Under the pieces are notes generated by a model that was not told the DNA's origin, did no database searches, and worked only from the letters and a program-made list of their open reading frames with translations. A stretch of DNA of 52,651 nucleotides. Source: JAVBPP01 sp031549535 (lineage in GTDB: Bacteria > Bacillota > Clostridia > Oscillospirales > Acutalibacteraceae). Numbering within the stretch: position 1 is the stretch's first letter; each line of letters starts with the position of its first letter. Of the stretch, positions 25,016 to 32,561 are shown piece by piece. The stretch covers positions 1 through 52,651 of the forward strand of contig JAVBPP010000017.1 in assembly GCA_031549535.1 (NCBI GenBank), read 5' to 3'. Made by a program: the position numbers and the translations under genes.

Positions 25016-26482
25016 ATGCAGATTGTGCCCAAACCAAACAGTTGCAAACAACAAGCCGGTTTTTATTTGGTGCCGGAGTCATCCGAGATAAGCTGTGTTG
25101 AAAAAACAGATGACAGCGTATCCGCAGAAGGTTACCACCTGAAAATTACGCAATCCAAGGTGGAGATTACTGCTTCTACGCCACAGGGTCTGTTTTATGC
25201 AAAAAAATCCCTACAGCAGTTGCGCAACATATACGGCAGGCAAATCCCGTGTTTTACAATTACGGATAGCCCTGCCTTTTCTTATCGTGGCTTTATGATC
25301 GACTGCTGCAGGCACTTTTTTCCGATTGCCCAATTGAAGCAAATGATTGAAGCGGCTGCATTATTCAAACTGAACCGCTTTCATTGGCATTTAACCGACG
25401 ACCAAGGCTGGAGAATTGCAGTAGAACAGTATCCAAGGCTGACGGAAATCGGCGCAAGCAGGCCTTTTTCCAAATTCGGCAGGCGCTATGAACCGGGTGA
25501 GCACAGCGGGTTTTATAGCAAAAACGAAATTCGGGAAATTGTGCAATTCTGTAAAGAACGCTTCATTGAGGTGATTCCGGAATTTGAAATTCCGGGACAT
25601 GCAAGCGCAGCATTAGCCGCATACCCAGAGTTCTCCTGCTCCGGGAATCCGGTACAGATTAAAACAGGCGGCGGCATTTTTTCGGATATCATGTGCGCTG
25701 GCAAGGCGGAAACCTATCACTTCATTGAAACAATCTTGGAAGAAATGACAGAGCTCTTTCCGTTCGAGCTCTTTCATATCGGCGGGGACGAGGCTCCAAA
25801 AGTAAATTGGCGTTCTTGCCCGCATTGCCAGGCAAAAATGAGGGAGCAGGGTCTGCAAAATGAGCAAGAACTGCAAGCCCATCTGACCAACCACGTTGCC
25901 GCATACTTAAAAAATAAAGGAAAAACCGCAATTGTTTGGAACGACGCCATGAAAGGTGCTGCAATTGACGAAAGTATCATTGCACAATATTGGATGGGGA
26001 AGCCGGAAAGCGTTGAAAAACATCTGCATAATGGCGGAAAAATGATTGCATCCGAATTTTTTCACTATTATCTGGATTATAGCTATGGCCAAACCCCACT
26101 GCGCAAAACCTATCAATACAATCCCATACCGATAAACGCTGAAAAGTCTGCAGTATTAGGCGTTGAAGCGCCGATTTGGACAGAGTACATTTCGGATTTG
26201 TCGAGAATGAGCTATTTGGCGTGGCCAAGATTAGCTGCTGTTGCTGAAACCGGATGGACGCAAGCGGAGCATAAAAACTATGCAGCCTTCAAAGAGCATA
26301 TAGCCAAACTGATTCCCATGCTACAGGACCTAGGTCTTCAGCCTGCGCCGGTAGCAGACTGGAATCCAAACCCAATAAAAAAAGTAAATACGCTGGCAAA
26401 ATTTTGGCTCAATACCGTAACAATGGATGGCGTTCGACTTTTGCGTGACCAAGCGAAAGAACGTAAGGAAGAGAAGCGATAA
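25016..26482 (+). CDS. Glycoside hydrolase family 20 beta-N-acetylhexosaminidase
   Basis: Removes terminal GlcNAc or GalNAc by substrate-assisted catalysis. The 488-residue protein has a GH20b-like N-terminal domain (about 1-95), then the barrel beginning FSYRGFMIDCCRHFF, with the strand NRFHWHLTDDQGWR and the catalytic Asp-Glu pair in GGDEAP (near 257-258). There is no signal peptide, so it should act in the cytoplasm on imported amino sugars, for instance from cell-wall or host glycans. GAGGG precedes the ATG. A hairpin follows the stop. Confidence 0.93.
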   Translation: MQIVPKPNSCKQQAGFYLVPESSEISCVEKTDDSVSAEGYHLKITQSKVEITASTPQGLFYAKKSLQQLRNIYGRQIPCFTITDSPAFSYRGFMIDCCRHFFPIAQLKQMIEAAALFKLNRFHWHLTDDQGWRIAVEQYPRLTEIGASRPFSKFGRRYEPGEHSGFYSKNEIREIVQFCKERFIEVIPEFEIPGHASAALAAYPEFSCSGNPVQIKTGGGIFSDIMCAGKAETYHFIETILEEMTELFPFELFHIGGDEAPKVNWRSCPHCQAKMREQGLQNEQELQAHLTNHVAAYLKNKGKTAIVWNDAMKGAAIDESIIAQYWMGKPESVEKHLHNGGKMIASEFFHYYLDYSYGQTPLRKTYQYNPIPINAEKSAVLGVEAPIWTEYISDLSRMSYLAWPRLAAVAETGWTQAEHKNYAAFKEHIAKLIPMLQDLGLQPAPVADWNPNPIKKVNTLAKFWLNTVTMDGVRLLRDQAKERKEEKR

Positions 26483-26492
26483 CCAATCATAT

Positions 26493-26537
26493 AGGAATGG
26501 ACTGTCATACGTGAAGTGCACATGGCAGTCCATTCCT
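26493..26537 (+). terminator. Terminator-like hairpin after GH20
   Basis: AGGAATGGACTG (26493-26504) is perfectly complementary to CAGTCCATTCCT (26526-26537), and the stem is extended by CAT/ATG inside. The downstream T run is poor (TTATACG), so it may be an RNA 3' stabiliser as well as a terminator. Confidence 0.5.
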
Positions 26538-26540
26538 TAT

Positions 26541-26641
26541 ACGAATTCACCATTAAGGATACTTCTTGCAAAATTCGGCAAGAGCGCATATAGGAAACGC
26601 TCGTTACCGAATTTTGCAAGCATTCTAAAAGGTGATTTGTA
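26541..26641. mobile_element. MITE-like hairpin element, copy 1
   Basis: A 100-bp palindromic element whose long stem is TTGCAAAATTCGG paired with CCGAATTTTGCAA, topped by GAGCG/CGCTC, with terminal repeats AATTCACC and GGTGATTTG. It is nearly identical to the copy at 38609-38711: about four differences, all in the loop or tips. It has no coding capacity; short reading frames through it are by-products of the palindrome. No transposase is in the window, so it would be a non-autonomous element moved in trans. It sits just upstream of the dif-like site and the recombinase gene. Confidence 0.75.
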
Positions 26642-26691
26642 ATAAAAGATACAAAAAACGGGGTATAATGCCCAAGTAAAGCAGATTGATG

Positions 26692-26723
26692 CAATTATAC
26701 AAAATAAATGTTTTGTATAATTG
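26692..26723. other. Dif-like site: 13-bp perfect inverted repeat with 6-bp centre, next to a Xer gene
   Basis: CAATTATACAAAA (26692-26704), centre TAAATG (26705-26710) and TTTTGTATAATTG (26711-26723). The inner 28 bases give 11-6-11 geometry, the layout of chromosome-dimer-resolution sites. The right arm resembles the XerD-binding arm TTATGTAAACT known from dif sites. A TATAAT (26716-26721) is embedded in the right arm, so the palindrome could instead be an operator or a leader hairpin over the recombinase promoter. The start codon lies 17 bases downstream. Confidence 0.5.
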
Positions 26724-26740
26724 AGGGGAGGCGGAAGCGT

Positions 26741-27796
26741 TTGCATAAGGAGGAAATACGGCAATTGCCGCAGTGCGTGCAGGATTATCTGAATTATCTG
26801 AATGCGGTAAAGAATCATTCTAATCTGACGATTTTGGAGTATGCTTCGGATTTGCGTACTTTCTTTCGGTATGCGGCGCGGAGCAAGGGCTGGGTTCCGG
26901 ATTCGCTTGCCTTTGATGACATCAACATAGCCGGAATCACGCTGGAGCAAGTCCAGCAGATTACGCTGTTTGACGCTTATGCTTTTTTATCCTTTTGCCG
27001 TGATGAACGGGAAAATGATGCGGCAGCCCGTGCGCGGAAAGTTACTGCGATTAAATTGCTTTATAAGTATCTTTCTGTTCAAACAAAACAAATTCCGGAA
27101 AACACCATGCAGGAGCTGGAGTTGCCGAAACTGAAAAAAAGTTTACCCAAATATCTTACACTGCAGGAATGTAAAGATTTGCTGAACAGCGTGGACGGGC
27201 CATATAAGGCACGGGATTTCTGCATAGTAACGTTATTTTTGAATTGCGGAATGCGCCTTTCTGAGCTGGTATCTCTAAATATTTCCGATATCCGGGATGA
27301 TAATACCATGCGTATTACCGGAAAAGGCAATAAAGAGCGTACGGTTTATTTGAATGATGCCTGTATCAGCGCTGTAAATGCACACCTGCGGGAGCGCCCG
27401 CATGAACGCGTGAAGGATCGCGATGCTTTATTTCTCAGCAGCCGCAACCAACGAATCAGCCCTAAAACTGTTCAGTATATCGTAAAATCCTACCTCGATA
27501 AATCCGGCTTAAGCGATAAGGGTTATTCCGTTCACAAGCTACGCCACACGGCCGCAACGCTGATGTATCAATACGGCGCCGTGGATGTTTTATTAATTAA
27601 AGAAATATTAGGTCATGAAAATTTATCTACAACCCAAATTTACACCCATGTTGTGGATGAACAGCTGCGGCAGGCTACCAACGCCAACCCCTTGGCTGGT
27701 TTTCATGCGGAATCAGACGCCAAAATCAAAAAATTGAACAAAGGAACGGTTGAGGACGGCATCCAAGGCGGCAGCGGCGATGCCGAGCAGGAGTAG
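26741..27796 (+). CDS. Tyrosine recombinase of the XerC/XerD type
   Basis: A 351-residue site-specific recombinase. The N-terminal SAM-like core-binding domain (about 10-120) is followed by the catalytic domain with R near 171 (CGMRLSEL), K near 195 (GKGNKER), HxxR near 264-267 (HKLRHTAA), H near 290 (LGHENL) and the nucleophile Y near 299 (TQIYTHV). All six catalytic residues are present. About 30 extra charged residues follow the usual end. TTG at 26741 is chosen because GGGGAGG lies 9 nt upstream; an ATG at 26708 sits in the loop of the palindrome and has no ribosome site. The stop lies inside the convergent spoIIM gene. Close host-type similarity and the adjacent dif-like site favour chromosome dimer resolution over an integrase role. 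Confidence 0.88.
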   Translation: MHKEEIRQLPQCVQDYLNYLNAVKNHSNLTILEYASDLRTFFRYAARSKGWVPDSLAFDDINIAGITLEQVQQITLFDAYAFLSFCRDERENDAAARARKVTAIKLLYKYLSVQTKQIPENTMQELELPKLKKSLPKYLTLQECKDLLNSVDGPYKARDFCIVTLFLNCGMRLSELVSLNISDIRDDNTMRITGKGNKERTVYLNDACISAVNAHLRERPHERVKDRDALFLSSRNQRISPKTVQYIVKSYLDKSGLSDKGYSVHKLRHTAATLMYQYGAVDVLLIKEILGHENLSTTQIYTHVVDEQLRQATNANPLAGFHAESDAKIKKLNKGTVEDGIQGGSGDAEQE

Positions 27797-28372
27797 AACG
27801 GCAAAGCGCAGATTATAGAGCCGAAGCCCCCCCTCGCGTTGCAGCTCAGATGTATCGGACACCAGATGATACATGGCTTTTGTTTGTTTCATGCTTTCGT
27901 TACAGCAGAGTAACAGACCCAGCGAAGAAAGAAACGCACCCGGGCAAATTAGCAACAAACTGTAGCCAAGCCCCTTTAGTGCAAAAGTGGAATAAAAGTA
28001 TCCGCTGATAACGCCCGTTGCCAAACCTTTCAGGAAGGGCAGACAGACTAAAACCGGCAGTCCGACCGCGCACAGACCGCCCATATAAGCCAGGCCTGTC
28101 AGCAGTAGTGTAAGCAGCATAGCGTTGCAAAAAGTCTCCAACAGGCTTTGGGTTTCACGCAGCAAACGGTATTGTTCCAGTAGCTCCAGTATTTTTTCCG
28201 CCGCTGCACCTTGTGAATGCTTCAGCAGCGCTGCGCCGAAAACCATTCCGCAGGTCAGAATCGCCAAAAGCAAGAGCAGTTGCCAGCTTCCTAACATATT
28301 CTGCACTGTTTTTTGTGAAATTTTGGGCAAACGTTTTTTTTGAGTTGTCCTTTTTTTTCGTCTAAAATCCAT
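27713..28372 (-). CDS. spoIIM: Stage II sporulation protein M-like membrane protein
   Basis: SpoIIM is part of the SpoIIDMP complex that remodels peptidoglycan during engulfment. The 219-residue protein starts with a strongly basic segment (RRKKRTTQKKR), then about five hydrophobic segments, including GMVFGAALLKH and the central LPVLVCLPFLKGLATG block typical of SpoIIM/DUF95 proteins. The 3' end overlaps the recombinase gene by 84 bases tail to tail. A xer gene beside spoIIM also occurs in other endospore formers. I did not find a convincing sigma-E promoter. Confidence 0.8.
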   Translation of the reverse strand: MDFRRKKRTTQKKRLPKISQKTVQNMLGSWQLLLLLAILTCGMVFGAALLKHSQGAAAEKILELLEQYRLLRETQSLLETFCNAMLLTLLLTGLAYMGGLCAVGLPVLVCLPFLKGLATGVISGYFYSTFALKGLGYSLLLICPGAFLSSLGLLLCCNESMKQTKAMYHLVSDTSELQREGGLRLYNLRFAVLLLLGIAAAALDAVLNRSFVQFFDFGV

Positions 28373-28460
28373 AGATTGGCTCCCCCTGTCAAATAGTCAC
28401 CACTTATCTCCGTTTGAATTGGGAGATTAGTATTATCTATATGACGAAACTTGTACAGAA

Positions 28461-28513
28461 ATACACAAAAGGTCAAGAGAAACATGAAAATTTTCTCTCG
28501 ACCTTTTGTGTAT
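28461..28513 (-). terminator. Long hairpin after the SCIFF maturase gene
   Basis: ATACACAAAAGGTC, one mismatch, then AGAGAAA pairs with TTTCTCT and GACCTTTTGTGTAT, giving a stem of about 20 bp. It lies 18 bases past the stop of the minus-strand radical SAM gene and 90 bases before the spoIIM start, so it probably insulates the two transcripts. The T run is weak on either strand. Confidence 0.6.
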
Positions 28514-28530
28514 CCTTTTTGGGTTTGGCC

Positions 28531-29892
28531 TTAGTCACATAGTGCAGCCTGCATCATGATTGCGCATTCCAAACGCTTTTTCTCCAGCGCACAGGATAAT
28601 TCGTGGGGGGTCGTGATGCTTTGCATATATTGATAGTTGTTTGCATTGCATCCGCCGCTGCAATAGAATTTCGCCCAGCATTGCATACATTCCGGCTTAT
28701 TATAAATATGAGAATGGGAGAACACAGCCTTTTTTTCCATATCCAGGCTTTGCTGTAACACGCTGCCCATCTTCCATTCCTCCATGCCGATGAATTGGTG
28801 GCAGGGATAGATGACCCCCTCTGGAGTCACGGCAACATATTCGTTACCGCAGCTGCAACCGCGCAGGCGCTTGATTGCGCAAGGCCCCTGATCTAAATCC
28901 AGTTGAAAATGAAAGAAGTGTATGTTCTCTCCCCTTTTCTTTTTCTCCACCAGAATGCTAGCCAGCTTTTCATATTCGGCCTCAATGGCCGGCAACAAAT
29001 CTGCTGTCAAGGCATATGCTTCACTTTCCGGGGCAACGACTGGTTCAATAGACAGTTTCGGAAAGCCAATTTCGTACATATGTAGTACATCCTTGGAAAA
29101 ATCCAGATTTTCGCGCGTGAAGGTGCCTCGAACAAAATAGTCCTTCTCTCCCCTGCCCGCAACCAGTTTCTGGTATTTGGGGACAATGCTGTCATAACAG
29201 CCGGAACCGTTCGTCCGTATGCGCAGTCTGTCATTGACTTCCTTTCGGCCATCCAGAGACAGAACCACGTTCGACATCTCACGGTTGATGTATTCGATTT
29301 TTTCATCATCCAGCTGCAGACCGTTTGTGGTGATTGTAAAGCGAAAGTTTTTTTGATATTCCTGTTCTACATGCCTTGCATATGTGATAATTTGCTTCAC
29401 AACTTCAAAATTCATCAGCGGTTCCCCGCCGAAAAAGTCAACTTCCAGGTTATGCCGTCCGCCGGAGTGCTTGAGCATAAAATCGATTGCGGCCTTGCCT
29501 GTTTCAAACGACATTAATTTGCGTCCGTGGCCAAAATCGCCCTGGGCAGCGAAGCAGTAGCTGCAGCGCAAATTGCAATCATGCGAAACATTCAGGCACA
29601 TGGATTTAATCGGCGCAGGCCCCAGAGCCGCGGCAAAGGGTGCATAGCTGTCCTGTGAGAACAGCAGACCGTCTTGATACAAACTGTAGAGCTCCTCATA
29701 AACCGCAAGAATATCCTGCCCCTCAAACCCTTCCTGTGTCAGGACAGCCAGCGTCTCCTTCGGACAAATCGGTGTGAGAGGAGCCGCGAGAGTCTGCACA
29801 ACGCGATAACTTAATTCGTCCACAACATGCACTGCGCCGCTGTGGACGTCTAAAACAATATAGAAACCATGCAAGGTAAAGGTATGTATCAT
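28531..29892 (-). CDS. scfB: SCIFF thioether maturase (radical SAM/SPASM)
   Basis: This enzyme installs Cys-to-Thr thioether links in the SCIFF peptide encoded just upstream. The 453-residue protein has a peptide-binding-type N-terminal domain (about 1-90), the radical SAM motif C106xxxC110xxC113 in the block SHDCNLRCSYCFAAQG, GGEPLMN, and a C-terminal SPASM domain with GCSCGNEYVAV, YPCHQF and CMQCWAKFYCSGGCN for auxiliary Fe-S clusters. Length and motif spacing match characterised SCIFF maturases such as CteB. The ATG at 29892 follows AAGGAGAC at moderate distance. A terminator hairpin lies between the peptide gene and this gene, so the peptide is probably made in excess. Confidence 0.95.
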   Translation of the reverse strand: MIHTFTLHGFYIVLDVHSGAVHVVDELSYRVVQTLAAPLTPICPKETLAVLTQEGFEGQDILAVYEELYSLYQDGLLFSQDSYAPFAAALGPAPIKSMCLNVSHDCNLRCSYCFAAQGDFGHGRKLMSFETGKAAIDFMLKHSGGRHNLEVDFFGGEPLMNFEVVKQIITYARHVEQEYQKNFRFTITTNGLQLDDEKIEYINREMSNVVLSLDGRKEVNDRLRIRTNGSGCYDSIVPKYQKLVAGRGEKDYFVRGTFTRENLDFSKDVLHMYEIGFPKLSIEPVVAPESEAYALTADLLPAIEAEYEKLASILVEKKKRGENIHFFHFQLDLDQGPCAIKRLRGCSCGNEYVAVTPEGVIYPCHQFIGMEEWKMGSVLQQSLDMEKKAVFSHSHIYNKPECMQCWAKFYCSGGCNANNYQYMQSITTPHELSCALEKKRLECAIMMQAALCD

Positions 29893-29916
29893 GGTAGTTC
29901 GTTATGTCTCCTTAAC

Positions 29917-29945
29917 AAAAAATCAGCGGGAGCAACGCTCCCGCT
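29917..29945 (-). terminator. Attenuating terminator between scfA and scfB
   Basis: On the minus strand AGCGGGAGC pairs perfectly with GCTCCCGCT across a 3-nt loop and is followed by GATTTTTTG. It sits 14 bases after the scfA stop and before the scfB ribosome site, so only part of the transcription would read into the maturase gene. Confidence 0.85.
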
Positions 29946-29958
29946 TTTGTGGAACAGC

Positions 29959-30096
29959 TTAGTTTTCACACTTTTGGTTTGCAACCGTGCAAGAGGTTTT
30001 GCAGGCAGACTGGCAGGATGCTTGGCACTCGCCGCAACCGCCCTTCGCTGCGCTCTGCTTTAAGCTGGCCTTGTTGATGGTTTTAATGTGTTTCAT
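29959..30096 (-). CDS. scfA: SCIFF ribosomal peptide precursor (six cysteines in forty-five residues)
   Basis: A 45-residue RiPP precursor. It begins MKHIKTINKASLK and has exactly six cysteines, at 21, 24, 28, 32, 36 and 43, in the conserved pattern GGCGECQASCQSACKTSC, ending QKCEN. The thioether acceptor Thr is likely T34 or T37 near the cysteine core. AAGGAG lies a few bases before the ATG. It is transcribed from its own strong promoter and followed by a terminator and the maturase gene. SCIFF is near-universal in Clostridia, so this is a diagnostic marker. Its cellular role is unknown. Confidence 0.97.
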   Translation of the reverse strand: MKHIKTINKASLKQSAAKGGCGECQASCQSACKTSCTVANQKCEN

Positions 30097-30136
30097 ATCA
30101 TTTTCTCCTTGAACCCTCTATTATTATAATAAAAAA

Positions 30137-30165
30137 AGTATAACATAGTTTGCCCGGCTTTTCAA
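30137..30165 (-). promoter_or_regulatory. Sigma-A promoter of scfA
   Basis: On the minus strand TTGAAA (complement of 30160-30165), a 17-base spacer and TATACT (complement of 30137-30142). The short leader holds the AAGGAG site of scfA. Confidence 0.78.
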
Positions 30166-30183
30166 GCAGAAATTTTCAGTAAT

Positions 30184-30290
30184 CTATTACTCCTGCATGT
30201 AATGGTCACAGCTTTTGCGGGATGAAATGCTTTGCTGTATGGGATTTTATCCCGCAAAACCCGGGCTACCATTTGATGCAGGAGTAATAT
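30184..30290. repeat. Structured 106-bp palindromic element, copy C
   Basis: Outer stem TATTACTCCTGCAT (30185-30198) with ATGCAGGAGTAATA (30276-30289), perfect over 14 bp. Middle stem AATGGT (30201-30206) with ACCATT (30268-30273). Inner stem TTTTGCGGGAT (30213-30223) with ATCCCGCAAAA (30249-30259). It abuts the stop codon of the propeller gene. The same design recurs at 31166-31272 with compensated base changes. Confidence 0.75.
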
Positions 30291-31147
30291 CACTTCCACT
30301 GAATCGTTGCCGGGTCAAAATCATAGTGGCGGAAATGCACCGCTACACGGACACTGGCGATATCCAGCACGTGGAACAACCCATCCTGCGTGGGCAGAAT
30401 CGCCATGCCCTCGCCCTCGCTGTCCTTGACCAGATGGCGCGCGAAGGCTTTGCGGACTTTTCCGTTTGTCAAATCCACGGCATACACAGCCTGATCATCC
30501 CGGCTGATGGCCAAATAAAGGATACCTTGATACATCTGCCCGCCTTGAATTTTATGAATGGGGCTTTCAATCGGGATGGTTCTTTTAAACTGCAGGGTTT
30601 CGGCGTCAAACACATTGACGACTTCGATATGGTCACGCCTTGCGGTGTAAATCACCTTGTTATCCGGGTCGGCAACGCACCAGGGTACACCGTTTTCATG
30701 ATATTCGCCCGGCAGCTTTTCGCTCTTAATATATTGCAGGGTTTCCGCATCATAAACCGCGAGGTACAGGTTCTCAAACACCTTGCTGTCTTCAATCGGC
30801 GCATAAATTTTACCGTCCATATAGGAAATTCCGCCGATGTGCTTGCAGCCGAGCTTAAGCAGCTCCGGCGGAATTGCCAGAACATTGCGGCAAATGACGG
30901 TGGAGGCATCCAGCTGTGTTTTGATGATGCCGTAATTGGAGCTGAAATAGTAGGCCTCACCGTCCGTTGTGACGCTCTGGCCGCGCAGATAGGCATCAAA
31001 CATGGTGAAAGTCTGTGTACTCACCGGCTCATAAAAATCCGGATGTTTGTTCTTATCCTCTTCTTTATTGACATAACAGGCAATAAAAGAGGTGAACGCA
31101 AGGAGAATGGACGCGAGAACGCTGATTATTTTTCTGTAAACATCCAT
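30290..31147 (-). CDS. Exported propeller-like protein of unknown function
   Basis: A 285-residue protein with one N-terminal hydrophobic segment (about 6-25) ending in FIAC, which could be a weak lipobox or an uncleaved anchor. The rest consists of repeated strands in beta-propeller style, such as AETLQYIKSEKLPG and AETLQFKRTIPIES, with YxVDL-type blade ends. No catalytic motif is visible. The ATG at 31147 follows AAGGGTGAG. It is the last gene of the aldolase-SDR-PHP-GH76 operon, separated from GH76 by an 81-base gap largely filled by structured copy D. A binding or scaffold role at the cell surface is possible. Confidence 0.6.
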   Translation of the reverse strand: MDVYRKIISVLASILLAFTSFIACYVNKEEDKNKHPDFYEPVSTQTFTMFDAYLRGQSVTTDGEAYYFSSNYGIIKTQLDASTVICRNVLAIPPELLKLGCKHIGGISYMDGKIYAPIEDSKVFENLYLAVYDAETLQYIKSEKLPGEYHENGVPWCVADPDNKVIYTARRDHIEVVNVFDAETLQFKRTIPIESPIHKIQGGQMYQGILYLAISRDDQAVYAVDLTNGKVRKAFARHLVKDSEGEGMAILPTQDGLFHVLDIASVRVAVHFRHYDFDPATIQWK

Positions 31148-31165
31148 GTTACTCACCCTTTCTGT

Positions 31166-31272
31166 ATATTACTCCGGCACTTAACAGTAGTTAATTTTGC
31201 GGGCTGGAATGCTTGGATTTAAGGGATTTTAGCCCGCAAAATTTTTACTACTGTTTGGTGCAGAAATAATAT
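31166..31272. repeat. Structured 106-bp palindromic element, copy D
   Basis: Outer stem ATATTACTCCGGCAC (31166-31180) with GTGCAGAAATAATAT (31258-31272), three mismatches. Middle stem AACAGTAGT (31183-31191) with ACTACTGTT (31247-31255), perfect. Inner stem ATTTTGCGGGCT (31194-31205) with AGCCCGCAAAAT (31231-31242), perfect. The loop keeps GAATGCTT and GGGATTTT as in copy C. It contains the stop codon of the GH76 gene (31229-31231) and lies in the 5' region of the propeller gene. Confidence 0.75.
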
Positions 31273-32539
31273 CATAGCTATGTAATGTTGCATAAATCTC
31301 TGCCGCTGCGCTCGCCTGCAGGGCGTTGGGGCGGTAGTTTTGATCTGGGAAACCATCCGTCCAGCTGGGCGGCAGCGCGTTCTCATGCACACCCAATAAG
31401 CCCTCCGCGCGGTAATTGTCATAGGCAAAGTTGATGGCATCACGCATGTGCTCGATATAGGCCTGCGCTTCATCGGCGTAAGGGGCAAGCGCAGTGTAAC
31501 CGTTCAGCAGAATAAGGTTAAACCAGGCGGATGTGCCCTTGCCGGAATAGTCCTGCGCACCGAAGTATTGCTCCGCCGCCTGCGCCCAATGCTTGGCGTC
31601 GTTCAGATACTGTGCATCTTGCGTAATGCGGTACAGCTCCATCGCCGCTGTGATGGGCGAACCGGAGTTGTAGGAATACGTGGCTGTATCCGGCGAACCG
31701 ATGGCGATAATCCGGTTATCGGCGTCTTTGGTAAAACGCATCAAATCATGAAACACACCGGCATCGTTTTCAAGATAGGACAGGAAGTGATAGGCCGCCT
31801 TGGCATGGTCAAGATAGCGCGGTTCATTTGTCACGCGGTACAGCGCCGCGAGGAACTGCGCGGCGGGGCCAGTGGAACAGGTATGCACCGCATCGCGGCG
31901 ATAGTCCCAATAAAAGCCGCCGACCGTTTCCTCTTTCACCGGGAGACCCTTCGCGCTGAACAGCGCCTGCGGCAACTCGACATAGGCATTGGCGAGGATG
32001 AAATCCGCAATTTCCTTCGCCAGCGTTAGATAGCGGGCATCATTTGTCAGCTCATACAGCGCAACAAAATCACGGCCAAGCCACATGTTATCGTCATAGG
32101 CGATTCCAACGGATTCCGTAGCGTCCGGCAGAGCTGCGCGGTCCACCACATAGCCGGCAAAGCTGCCATCTGCGTTCAGCTTACGGTAATGGCGCAAGCC
32201 TTCCAGTATTCCGTCCAGCTGTTTCAGACAGGCAGAATCACTCTGCGCAAGCTTGTAGGTTAGGGAAATCAGGCCGATATACTCCCAGCAGGTCGCGTTC
32301 TGTGAGCCAAAGGCGTGGAACGAGAGTCTGCGCAGCGCGGGGTTATAATATTGCGCGTAATAGCTTTCGGACAAAACCTTTGCACGCGTCCAAGATTGTT
32401 CGGCCGGCTCCAACAGCTCCGTTCCGTCAGGTTGAGCGGGAGAAAGTGTGTCAAAAATGGGCAAGCCCAGCTGCATCAGCAGCGCAATGAACGCGGCAAA
32501 GACCCTGCGCAGCACGGTTAAGATCAGCATGTTTTTCAT
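31229..32539 (-). CDS. Glycoside hydrolase family 76-like protein
   Basis: A 436-residue protein with an N-terminal signal or anchor segment (MKNMLILTVLRRVFAAFIALL) and an (alpha/alpha)-barrel domain. An Asp pair in AYDDNMWLGRDF (D149-D150) matches the catalytic aspartate pair of GH76 alpha-1,6-mannanases, so extracellular hydrolysis of mannan-type or related alpha-glycans is likely. The ATG at 32539 has GAGGAGG upstream; the longer frame would overlap the PHP gene. The final residues (SSKNFAG) and stop are encoded by the arm of element D, so the native C-terminus may have been replaced. Confidence 0.75.
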   Translation of the reverse strand: MKNMLILTVLRRVFAAFIALLMQLGLPIFDTLSPAQPDGTELLEPAEQSWTRAKVLSESYYAQYYNPALRRLSFHAFGSQNATCWEYIGLISLTYKLAQSDSACLKQLDGILEGLRHYRKLNADGSFAGYVVDRAALPDATESVGIAYDDNMWLGRDFVALYELTNDARYLTLAKEIADFILANAYVELPQALFSAKGLPVKEETVGGFYWDYRRDAVHTCSTGPAAQFLAALYRVTNEPRYLDHAKAAYHFLSYLENDAGVFHDLMRFTKDADNRIIAIGSPDTATYSYNSGSPITAAMELYRITQDAQYLNDAKHWAQAAEQYFGAQDYSGKGTSAWFNLILLNGYTALAPYADEAQAYIEHMRDAINFAYDNYRAEGLLGVHENALPPSWTDGFPDQNYRPNALQASAAAEIYATLHSYDIISAPNSSKNFAG

Positions 32540-32561
32540 GAAAAGCCTCCTCAAAAGTGTT

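Noticed and set aside
26537..26950. Several open frames over the MITE-like element at 26.6 kb and its twin at 38.7 kb encoding similar peptides
   Set aside because: The similarity comes from the repeated palindrome itself; the frames lack ribosome sites and overlap the recombinase gene.
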